Assembly (NCBI GenBank): GCA_946479255.1 | Contig: CAMLFK010000324.1 | Span: 1-5,098 of the forward strand | DNA from: an uncultured Oxalobacteraceae bacterium | GTDB lineage: Bacteria > Pseudomonadota > Gammaproteobacteria > Burkholderiales > Burkholderiaceae | Direction: 5' to 3' | Length of the DNA stretch: 5,098 nucleotides | Part shown: one piece after another, positions 1-5,098 of the stretch | How the letters are laid out: the number at the start of each line of letters is the position of its first letter | Position numbering within the stretch: position 1 is the stretch's first letter | Translations under genes and position numbers: made by a program | Notes under the pieces: model-generated | Database searches by the model: none | What the model saw: only the letters and a program-made list of their open reading frames with translations | Told to the model about the DNA's origin: nothing

Positions 1-55
1 ACCACCGACCCCAGCATTATGAATGCTGTGCTCTAACCAACTGAGCTATATCACC
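1..55 (-). tRNA. Elongator tRNA-Met (anticodon CAU), 5' part only, cut by the window edge
   Basis: Read on the minus strand, the first 55 nucleotides of a tRNA are present. They comprise a seven-base acceptor strand (GGTGATA), TA at positions 8-9, a D arm with stem GCTC/GAGC around AGTTGGTTA, an anticodon stem CAGCA/TGCTG with loop TTCATAA, variable loop GGGTC, the 5' T-stem strand GGTGG and the first T of the T loop. The anticodon CAT lies at plus positions 19-21. The anticodon stem lacks the three consecutive G-C pairs of the initiator tRNA, and the D arm and variable loop resemble bacterial elongator tRNA-Met, so the initiator is excluded. A CAU-bearing tRNA-Ile2 (lysidine-modified) is less likely but cannot be fully ruled out without the 3' part. 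A37 and A38 follow the anticodon. As an AUG reader it is not an expected substrate of the adjacent MiaA, which modifies tRNAs reading UNN codons. Confidence 0.95.
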
Positions 56-67
56 GAACAGGCCAGA

Positions 68-96
68 ATTATATACACGCAAAATTGGGGCGTCAA
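68..96 (-). promoter_or_regulatory. Sigma70-type promoter for the tRNA-Met gene
   Basis: On the minus strand a TTGACG hexamer (91-96) is followed by exactly 17 bases and then a perfect TATAAT (68-73). Transcription would start near position 60-61, leaving a leader of about five bases before the tRNA 5' end at 55, as expected for a transcript trimmed by RNase P. The stretch after the -10 box, TCTGGCC, is fairly GC-rich. That is typical of stable-RNA promoters under growth-rate or stringent control; such control is inferred here. The promoter lies wholly in the 51-base gap between the miaA stop and the tRNA, so the tRNA need not depend on readthrough from the mutL-miaA operon. Confidence 0.85.
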
Positions 97-106
97 GCGC
101 CGGCCG

Positions 107-1078
107 TCACTTTTCCGCGTGCCGCTCAGTCACCTGGCGCAGGATCTCGGCGGCGGGATTGTCACCCAGACAATCAATAACGATGCGCTGAGGCATCGAA
201 CGCAGCCAGGTCAGCTGGCGCTTGGCGAGCTGGCGGGTGGCGATGATGCCGGTCTCGCGCAAGGTGGCTCGGTCGATGCTGCCGTCGAGGTAATCCCAGG
301 CCTGGCGGTAGCCGACGCAGCGCATCGATGGCAGCAGCGGGTTCAGGTCGCCGCGTGCGCGCAGCCCGGCTACCTCGGCCACGATGCCGGCGTTGTCGCT
401 GGTGCCTAACATTTGGTCGAAGCGGGTGGCGATGCGCTCGTGCAGCACGCTGCGGTCCGATGGCTCTAAAGCGAAAGACACGAGTCCGAACGGCAGCTCG
501 GTCTTTTCTCGCCTGGCCAGCAGTTCGGACATCGGTTTGCCCGACAATTCGATGATCTCGAGCGCGCGGTTGATGCGCTGGGCGTCGTTGGGTGCCAGCC
601 GGTCGGCGGTCACTGGATCGAGCGTGCGTAGTTTGACGTGCATCCCTGGCCAGCCGATCTGCGCGGCTTCGGCTTCGATCCGTGCGCGCAGCTCGGTGTC
701 GGCGGTGGGCAGGTCATCCAGGCCGTCGGTGAGCCCTTTAAAGTACATCATGGTGCCGCCGACCAGCAGCGGGAGATTGCCGCGTGCGCTGATCTCGGCC
801 ACCAGGCGGATGGTGTCAATGCGGAACTGGGCGACTGAGTAGGATTCAGTCGGCTCGATGATGTCGATCAGGTGGTGCGGGGCGCTGGCCAGTTCGTCCG
901 CGCTGGGCTTGGCGGTGCCGATGTCCATGCCGCGATAGACCAGGGCGGAGTCGACCGAGATGATTTCGGATGGGATGGCGCGTGCGATGGCCAGCGCGGC
1001 GGCGGTTTTGCCGGATGCGGTGGGGCCCATGATGGCAACTGCTAGAGGGCGTTTCGCGGTGGTGGTTTGTGCAAGCAT
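107..1078 (-). CDS. miaA: tRNA dimethylallyltransferase MiaA
   Basis: MiaA transfers a dimethylallyl group from DMAPP to N6 of A37 in cytoplasmic tRNAs that read UNN codons, giving i6A (later often ms2i6A), which stabilises codon pairing. The 323-residue protein has the family's usual length and motifs. These are the P-loop GPTASGKT (18-25), the substrate motif [16 protein letters not shown] (43-58, with the conserved Asp43), [10 protein letters not shown] (107-116), QRINRALEI (167-175), [16 protein letters not shown] (251-266) and the C-terminal [13 protein letters not shown] (281-293). A short extra segment near residues 226-230 (TSDNA) seems to lengthen the loop after RFDQML. I chose the ATG at 1076-1078; a TTG six codons upstream stays in frame but has no clear ribosome site, while GGCGAG lies about ten bases before the ATG. 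The gene follows the MFS transporter after 46 bases and is probably the last gene of the mutL operon. Confidence 0.97.
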   Translation of the reverse strand: MLAQTTTAKRPLAVAIMGPTASGKTAAALAIARAIPSEIISVDSALVYRGMDIGTAKPSADELASAPHHLIDIIEPTESYSVAQFRIDTIRLVAEISARGNLPLLVGGTMMYFKGLTDGLDDLPTADTELRARIEAEAAQIGWPGMHVKLRTLDPVTADRLAPNDAQRINRALEIIELSGKPMSELLARREKTELPFGLVSFALEPSDRSVLHERIATRFDQMLGTSDNAGIVAEVAGLRARGDLNPLLPSMRCVGYRQAWDYLDGSIDRATLRETGIIATRQLAKRQLTWLRSMPQRIVIDCLGDNPAAEILRQVTERHAEK

Positions 1079-1083
1079 GGTAT

Positions 1084-1121
1084 GGGTTCTCGCCAAGGGG
1101 GCCGCCGAGGCCGGGAATGAC
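1084..1121. repeat. Degenerate palindromic element between the transporter gene and miaA
   Basis: The short gap between the transporter stop and miaA holds two imperfectly complementary arms. The left is around 1087-1094 (ttctcgcc) and the right around 1109-1117 (ggccgggaa), with one G-U pair and one bulged base, and a G-rich centre. The right arm plus flank (gggaatgac, 1113-1121) differs at one base from the ggggatgac arm of the perfect hairpin at 4278-4315, so it may be a decayed copy of the same kind of repeat. The arm lies only a few bases upstream of the miaA ATG and could weakly affect translation. Neither arm is followed by a T run, so it is not a convincing terminator. Confidence 0.4.
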
Positions 1122-1124
1122 AGG

Positions 1125-2336
1125 TTAGCGGCTTCCGATCAGGCGCACCGATATGAAGGTGAGTGCGCACAGTGCGCAGACGGTGACTGCCAGCGGCAAG
1201 ACGGTGCCATTGAAGGTGGCGCCGACCACGCTGCCGACCGCGAATGCGACCGCCATCGTCAACGCACCCATCAGCCCGGCGGCGGTGCCGGCCTGTTGCG
1301 GGAAGGGGTTCACGGAGCCGGCCTGCGACACTGGGAAATTGAGACCATGCGCGCCCATGACGAGGAACATCGCCAGCGTCACTACCGCCCAGTGGGCCAC
1401 GCCGAAGCCGACGACCATCAGGAACAAGGCGCCGGCGGCCAATGAGCCGGTGCTGCCGATGCGCAGGACGATGGCGGCGCCAAAGCGCGGCAGCAGACGG
1501 CGGCAGATGATGGTGCCGATCAGGTAGCCGGACACGCCGAAGGCAAAGCAGAAGCCGAACCATTCGGTCGGCACGTGCAGCACGCGGATCAGCACGAGCG
1601 ATGAACCCGAAATGAAAGCGAAGATGGCGCCATACGAGAGCGCGCCCGGCAGTGCATGCGCCCAGAACTCGCGCGCACCTAACACCTGGCGGTAGTTGGC
1701 CATCAGCCCGGCCAGCTCGGTGGCTTGCGGGTTCTTATGCGTGTTGGTTTCGGGCAGGCGCAGCAGCACCGCGCCCAGCAGGAGTGCGGACAGTACGGAC
1801 AGCGCAACGAAGGCAGCGCGCCAGCCGAACGCTACCTGCAGGTAGGACCCGAGGATGGGCCCGACCAGCGGAGCGAGCGACAGCCAGCTGCTGGCGCGGG
1901 CGATCACGTGCGCGCTGTCCACCGGGGCATACGCGTCGCGCACGATGGCGCGCGCCATGATGATGGCCGAGCAGCAGCCGAGCGCTTGCAGGAAGCGGGC
2001 GGCGATCAGCAGCTCGATATTGGGCGCGGCCGCGCACAGCATGCTGGCGGCCAGGTACAGCGACAGCCCGGCCAGCAGCACCGGACGCCGTCCATAGCGG
2101 TCCGACAGCGGGCCGATGATGAGCTGGGCGCCGCCGAAGCCGATCACGAACATCGACAAGGTCAGCTGCACCGTCGATGCCGGCACCTGGAACACCGTGG
2201 ACAAACTGGGCAGCGATGCCAGGTACAGGTCGGTCGACAGCGGCTGCAGCATCAGGAAGGCGATGATCAGCAGCAGGATCGGCGCATGCGCGTAGGCCGG
2301 ATGCGGGGCAATCACTGCGCCTTGGGCCGCCATCAT
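1125..2336 (-). CDS. Bcr/CflA-family multidrug efflux MFS transporter
   Basis: A 403-residue inner-membrane transporter with about twelve hydrophobic segments (roughly residues 17-37, 55-77, 84-104, 107-131, 144-166, 172-192, 227-249, 258-278, 286-311, 315-337, 350-374 and 378-398). It shows drug:proton antiporter hallmarks: an acidic residue in the first segment ([10 protein letters not shown], 34-43), MFS motif [12 protein letters not shown] (75-85) between segments 2 and 3, [21 protein letters not shown] around 114-134, the motif-C-like [12 protein letters not shown] (155-166) in segment 5, and LPET (194-197) after segment 6. The family exports drugs such as bicyclomycin or chloramphenicol using the proton gradient; the substrate here cannot be told. 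The start is set by the ATG at 2334-2336, which shares bases with the mutL stop. The frame stays open upstream to 2408, but that part lies inside mutL and lacks transporter character. A second ATG follows immediately (2331-2333). Confidence 0.93.
   Translation of the reverse strand: MMAAQGAVIAPHPAYAHAPILLLIIAFLMLQPLSTDLYLASLPSLSTVFQVPASTVQLTLSMFVIGFGGAQLIIGPLSDRYGRRPVLLAGLSLYLAASMLCAAAPNIELLIAARFLQALGCCSAIIMARAIVRDAYAPVDSAHVIARASSWLSLAPLVGPILGSYLQVAFGWRAAFVALSVLSALLLGAVLLRLPETNTHKNPQATELAGLMANYRQVLGAREFWAHALPGALSYGAIFAFISGSSLVLIRVLHVPTEWFGFCFAFGVSGYLIGTIICRRLLPRFGAAIVLRIGSTGSLAAGALFLMVVGFGVAHWAVVTLAMFLVMGAHGLNFPVSQAGSVNPFPQQAGTAAGLMGALTMAVAFAVGSVVGATFNGTVLPLAVTVCALCALTFISVRLIGSR
2333..2336 (-). 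promoter_or_regulatory. ATGA stop-start overlap coupling mutL to the MFS gene
   Basis: On the minus strand the bases ATGA combine the transporter's ATG (2336-2334) with the mutL TGA stop (2335-2333). No strong Shine-Dalgarno sequence precedes the ATG; the upstream bases read CTGCGCGGTCA. Translation of the transporter therefore probably depends on ribosomes terminating on mutL. A second, directly adjacent in-frame ATG offers an alternative start. Confidence 0.75.
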
Positions 2337-4204
2337 TGACCGCGCAGGAACAGCTTGTCGAGCGCGGAGATCTCCAGCTGCACCCAGGTCGGACGGCCGT
2401 GGTTGCACTGGTCGGCGCGTTCGGTGCTTTCCATCTGGCGCAGCAGGGCGTTCATTTCGGGCACGCTGAGGATGCGGTTGGCGCGCACGGCGGTGTGGCA
2501 GGCGAGGGTGCCGAGCAGTTCGTTGCGCCGTTCGATCAGCACGCGCGAGCCGCCGAATTCGCGCACGTCGCGCAGCACGTCGCGCGCCAGGGTCTGGGCG
2601 TCGGCATTCTTGAGTAAGGTCGGCACCGAGCGCACCGCCAGCGTGGTGGGCGAGAGCGCGGCTATGTCGAAGCCAAGCGCTTTCAAGGTATCCTGGTTTT
2701 CCTGCGCGGTGCCCACTTCCACCGCATCGGCGAAGAAGGTCACCGGGATGAGCAGCGACTGGATCTGCATGTCCTGGCCGTCGCCTTGGCCATTAAGCTG
2801 GGCGTCGAGCGCGTTCTTCAACTGCTCGTACAGGATGCGTTCGTGGGCCGCGTGCATGTCGACCAGTACCAGGCCTTTGCTGTTCTGCGCCAGGATGTAG
2901 ATGCCGTGCAGCTGGGCCAGCGCGAAGCCGAGCGGGTACTCGTCGTTGGACATCTGCGGCGGCGAATAGGGCGTGACCGGTGCAGGTGCCGGACTGCTGA
3001 ACAAAGCGCCGTAGCTGTCGGTGCGCTGGGCGACGCCGGGGCTGTCGTAGCGGCTGCCGGGCGGATAAGGCGAGGGCGAAAATGTGGCGGAGAGCGCCGG
3101 CCCGAAGCTGGTCTGCTCATGCTCGCGGCGCCAGCTGGAAGTCGTCGCTCCGCCAATCTCGGCGGCCGACAGCGGCGCCGGCACGCTGCCGTGTGCGGTG
3201 GCCGAGGTCTGCGCGAGCGCGCGCTGGACCGCGTGGAACACGAACTGGTGCACTGCGCGGCTGTCGCGAAAGCGCACTTCGATCTTCGATGGGTGGACGT
3301 TGACGTCGACCAGCGCCGGGTCGAGGTCGAGCGCCAGCACGTACGAGGGGAAGCGGTCGCCGTGCAGCACGTCCTGGTAGGCGGCGCGCACCGCGTGCAC
3401 CAGCAGCTTGTCGCGCACGAAGCGCCCGTTCACGTAGAAGAACTGGCCGTCGGCGCGCGCCTTGGAGGCGGTCGGCAGGCCGACGTAGCCGTGCAGGCGC
3501 AGGGGGCCGGCCGCTTCGTCGAGCGCCATGCGCGCTTCGGCGAAATCGGTGCCGAGGATGTGCGCGCTGCGCTTGGCCATCTCGCTGACATTCCAGTGGT
3601 CGATGGTGCGGCCGTTGTGCGACAGCGAAAACGATACGTCGGGCCGGGCCAGCGCGATGCGGCGCACGACTTCGGCGCAGTGGCCGTATTCGGTCTGCTC
3701 GGATTTTAAGAACTTGCGCCGTGCGGGCGTGTTGAAGTACAGGTCCTGCACGTCGATGGTGGTGCCGCAGGGGCCGGACGAGGGCGCCACCGTGCCCAGG
3801 TGCGAGCCGACGATTTCCCAGGCGTGCGGCGCGTCGGCCGTGCGCGAGGTGATCGAGACGGCGGCCACGGCGGCGATCGAGGCCAGCGCCTCGCCGCGAA
3901 AGCCCAGGGTGCCGACGTTTTCCAGGTCGTGCAGCGAGGCGATCTTGGAGGTGGCGTGGCGCGCCAGTGCCAGCGGCAGCTGTTCGGGGGCGATGCCGCG
4001 CCCGTTGTCGGTGATGGCGATGCGCTTGACGCCACCTTCTTCGAGCTTGACGGTGATCTTGCTGGCGCCGGCGTCGAGGGCGTTCTCCAGCAGTTCCTTG
4101 ACCACGGCCGAGGGCCGTTCGACCACCTCGCCGGCGGCAATCTGGGAAATCAGCTGATCGGGTAGGGCCTGGATCGGGCGGTGTGCGGGGACTGGGGCAT
4201 TCAT
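2333..4204 (-). CDS. mutL: DNA mismatch repair protein MutL (endonuclease-type)
   Basis: MutL links mismatch recognition by MutS to strand removal. This 623-residue protein has the N-terminal GHKL ATPase: KELLENALDAGA (36-47, catalytic Glu37 and Asn41), DNGRGI (66-71), RHATSKI (82-88), GTLGFRGEALASI (98-110) and FNTPARRKFLK (157-167). A transducer domain follows, with FYVNGRFVRDK (256-266) and VHPSKIEVRF (303-312, Lys307). Residues about 331-420 form a Pro/Ser/Ala-rich linker. The C-terminal dimerisation domain holds DMHAAHERILYE (449-460), which fits the endonuclease metal motif DQHA(X)2E(X)4E with Met for Gln. It also has QSLLIP (482-487), a likely beta-clamp binding motif, ACHTAVRAN (568-576) and CNHGRP (600-605). 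It should therefore nick DNA itself, unlike E. coli MutL, which relies on MutH. I chose the ATG at 4202-4204 because homology begins there (IQALPDQLISQIAAGEVVERP region); the longer open frame runs back into the terminator hairpin. It is the first gene of the operon. Confidence 0.97.
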   Translation of the reverse strand: MNAPVPAHRPIQALPDQLISQIAAGEVVERPSAVVKELLENALDAGASKITVKLEEGGVKRIAITDNGRGIAPEQLPLALARHATSKIASLHDLENVGTLGFRGEALASIAAVAAVSITSRTADAPHAWEIVGSHLGTVAPSSGPCGTTIDVQDLYFNTPARRKFLKSEQTEYGHCAEVVRRIALARPDVSFSLSHNGRTIDHWNVSEMAKRSAHILGTDFAEARMALDEAAGPLRLHGYVGLPTASKARADGQFFYVNGRFVRDKLLVHAVRAAYQDVLHGDRFPSYVLALDLDPALVDVNVHPSKIEVRFRDSRAVHQFVFHAVQRALAQTSATAHGSVPAPLSAAEIGGATTSSWRREHEQTSFGPALSATFSPSPYPPGSRYDSPGVAQRTDSYGALFSSPAPAPVTPYSPPQMSNDEYPLGFALAQLHGIYILAQNSKGLVLVDMHAAHERILYEQLKNALDAQLNGQGDGQDMQIQSLLIPVTFFADAVEVGTAQENQDTLKALGFDIAALSPTTLAVRSVPTLLKNADAQTLARDVLRDVREFGGSRVLIERRNELLGTLACHTAVRANRILSVPEMNALLRQMESTERADQCNHGRPTWVQLEISALDKLFLRGQ

Positions 4205-4211
4205 TGTGCTG

Positions 4212-4217
4212 ATTATA
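4212..4217 (-). promoter_or_regulatory. Consensus -10 box (TATAAT) for mutL, very close to its start codon
   Basis: A perfect TATAAT on the minus strand ends seven bases before the mutL ATG. Transcription would then start at or within a base or two of the ATG, making the mRNA leaderless or nearly so. This agrees with the lack of a Shine-Dalgarno sequence in the bases CAGCACA before the ATG. No good -35 hexamer sits 16-18 bases upstream (GGCGGC-like sequence there), and there is no extended -10 TG, so the promoter is uncertain despite the perfect -10. It lies downstream of the terminator hairpin, as expected for the first gene of a new transcription unit. Confidence 0.5.
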
Positions 4218-4277
4218 TCGCTTGCGCGCCGCACGCCGCCCGTAATACCGTGAAGATAAGCACTCACCAGCAACCTC

Positions 4278-4315
4278 AAAACCGTCATCCCCGCCTACGC
4301 GGGGATGACGGTTTT
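4278..4315. terminator. Perfect 17-bp hairpin, bidirectional Rho-independent terminator and probable dispersed repeat
   Basis: The arms 4278-4294 and 4299-4315 are perfectly complementary (17 pairs, core CCGTCATCCCCGC) around the four-base loop ctac. The stem is flanked by AAAA on the left and TTTTT on the right, so each strand has a GC-rich hairpin followed by a T run. On the minus strand it lies 46 bases after the stop of the isomerase gene and 73 bases before mutL, so it should end the isomerase transcript and insulate mutL. The core has the form ATCCCC-N8-GGGGAT, very like small palindromic repeats scattered in beta- and gammaproteobacterial genomes (compare the neisserial dRS3 form ATTCCC-N8-GGGAAT). 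Its repeat nature is inferred, as only one good copy lies in this window. Confidence 0.85.
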
Positions 4316-4361
4316 TAGCTTAGTTGCAGGCTTAACTGAACGGCATTTAGCCGCCCGTTGT

Positions 4362-5098
4362 TTATTTGCGCAGGCGGACCGGGATGGCGGCGTTACACAG
4401 GTTCAGGTGGCCGGGCGAAAACTTGGTCCAGGGGCCGCCCCGGTGGCGCTGGGCGTCCAGCACCGCCTTGTAGGTGGCGCCGTCGGTACGCATGACTTCG
4501 AGGCGGGTGCGCTCGGCCTCGGGCACGTCGGCCGCGACGCGCACCGACAGCACCGGTGCCATGGCCTGGCCTTTTTCATAAAAGCCCAGGTTGCCGGTGC
4601 CGCGCGGGAGCGTGGACAGGTGCTCCATGCCGTGCACCACGCGCCCGACCACGGTGATATTGCGGTCGAGGTGGCGCGGGGCGTGGCCGGTGACTGCGTA
4701 CAGCGAGGCGCCGCTGCCGCTGTCGGCGCTTTCGTCGCGGCCCACGCCGACCATGCCGTAGCAGTGGGCCAGCCAGGCCTGGCGGGTCGATGGATCGCGT
4801 GCGGCGGGGAAGCCGTTCCAGTGGCCGGCCTGGGCCGCGTAGCCGTCGCGGTCCGGCAGCTGCTTGAAGTTGGCGATGCTGGTGAGCGGGACGGTGAACT
4901 CGGCCTTGAGCGTGCTCTTGGCGGTCTTGATGGGGCGCGGATTCTTGTCGTCCGGATCGCCCCACTGGGCCACGTAGTTGTCCTGCGAGCGCACCACGGC
5001 CAGGCCGTCGTAATAGGCTTCGCGCGCCAGTGCCTTGATGTTGGCGACGTGTTTGGGGGCGAAGGGCGGAGCCAGTTCGATGATGACGCGCCCGCCCG
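4362..5098 (-). CDS. Cyclophilin-type peptidyl-prolyl cis-trans isomerase, C-terminal part (5' end outside window)
   Basis: The reading frame is open to the window edge (first whole codon at 5096), giving 244 residues without the N-terminus; the protein begins inside the first cyclophilin strands (GGRVIIELAPPFAPKHVANI). Cyclophilins catalyse proline isomerisation during folding. The active-site stretch VVRSQDNYVAQWGDPD (34-49 of the visible part) aligns with the family's F-H-R-V-I-P-G-F-M-I-Q-G-G-D-P. The catalytic Arg (36) and Gln (44) are kept, the usual Phe is Tyr (41) and a Gly is Trp (45). The later core, GMVGVGRDESADSGSGASL.. to LDRNITVVGRVVHGMEHL, matches the family's GSQFFI...HLD..HTVFGRVVEGMD region. 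About 60 residues lie between the two blocks, longer than in PpiA/PpiB. A GTG at 4995-4997 is an internal valine codon, not a start. Whether the protein is periplasmic cannot be told without the N-terminus. Confidence 0.9.
   Translation of the reverse strand, partial: GGRVIIELAPPFAPKHVANIKALAREAYYDGLAVVRSQDNYVAQWGDPDDKNPRPIKTAKSTLKAEFTVPLTSIANFKQLPDRDGYAAQAGHWNGFPAARDPSTRQAWLAHCYGMVGVGRDESADSGSGASLYAVTGHAPRHLDRNITVVGRVVHGMEHLSTLPRGTGNLGFYEKGQAMAPVLSVRVAADVPEAERTRLEVMRTDGATYKAVLDAQRHRGGPWTKFSPGHLNLCNAAIPVRLRK

Noticed and set aside
1725..2339. A 204-codon plus-strand open frame antisense to the transporter gene
   Set aside because: The Gln/Arg/His-rich translation with no domain is typical of a shadow frame opposite a hydrophobic membrane protein gene; no separate promoter or ribosome site was seen.
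2337..2408. Extension of the transporter to a start at 2408
   Set aside because: The extra 24 residues are encoded over the conserved MutL C-terminus in another frame and are hydrophilic; the ATGA overlap gives a much better start.
2786..3709. A 307-codon open frame on the plus strand inside mutL
   Set aside because: It lies fully antisense to strongly conserved MutL coding sequence, its product is low-complexity Arg/Val/Ala/Gly-rich with no recognisable motif, and long antisense frames are expected in GC-rich DNA with GC-biased third codon positions.
4205..4288. Extension of mutL to an upstream start at 4288
   Set aside because: The added 28 residues do not resemble any MutL N-terminus, the stretch includes the promoter -10 box, and the upstream end falls inside the terminator hairpin.
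4339..4359. Small inverted repeat (aacgg...ccgtt, with cggc...gccg inside) just after the isomerase stop
   Set aside because: The stems are only four to five pairs with competing pairings and no T run follows, so I do not call it a terminator; the strong hairpin at 4278-4315 explains termination.
4362..4997. A complete 211-residue isomerase starting at GTG 4997
   Set aside because: The frame stays open to the window edge and the upstream codons encode clear cyclophilin sequence (GRVIIELAP, FAPKHVANIKALARE), so this GTG is an internal valine codon.
1..5098. Search for a novel defence, mobile or CRISPR-like system
   Set aside because: All genes belong to recognised housekeeping or transporter families, there are no direct repeat arrays, transposase fragments or composition breaks that I can see, and the tRNA end that could serve as an integration site is outside the window.

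Overview
This GC-rich window reads as a chromosomal housekeeping segment of a betaproteobacterium, most likely of the Oxalobacteraceae (Massilia/Janthinobacterium-like). That placement is inferred from the codon use, the protein sequences and the mutL-miaA neighbourhood; it was not checked by a search. Every gene lies on the minus strand, so transcription runs from high to low coordinates. Coding density is high and no gap exceeds about 160 bases.

In order of transcription: (1) the C-terminal 244 codons of a divergent cyclophilin-type peptidyl-prolyl isomerase, whose start lies beyond the right edge; (2) an intergenic stretch of about 157 bases with a perfect 17-bp GC-rich hairpin flanked by A and T tracts (terminator and probable dispersed repeat), then a consensus TATAAT box seven bases before the mutL start codon; (3) mutL, encoding a 623-residue mismatch-repair ATPase that carries the DQHA(X)2E(X)4E-type endonuclease motif; (4) a Bcr/CflA-type drug-efflux MFS transporter whose ATG overlaps the mutL stop in an ATGA junction; (5) a 46-base gap with a degenerate palindrome; (6) miaA, encoding tRNA dimethylallyltransferase; (7) a textbook sigma70-type promoter; and (8) the 5' 55 nucleotides of an elongator tRNA-Met(CAU), cut by the left edge.

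The likely functional unit is a mutL-transporter-miaA operon. Mismatch repair and tRNA i6A37 modification are a known neighbour pair in proteobacteria; the efflux transporter between them is the accessory member. The tRNA has its own promoter. I found no mobile element, CRISPR array, toxin system or clearly novel system. The points worth a second look are regulatory: a possibly leaderless mutL, the palindromic repeats at gene borders, and the divergent cyclophilin active site.
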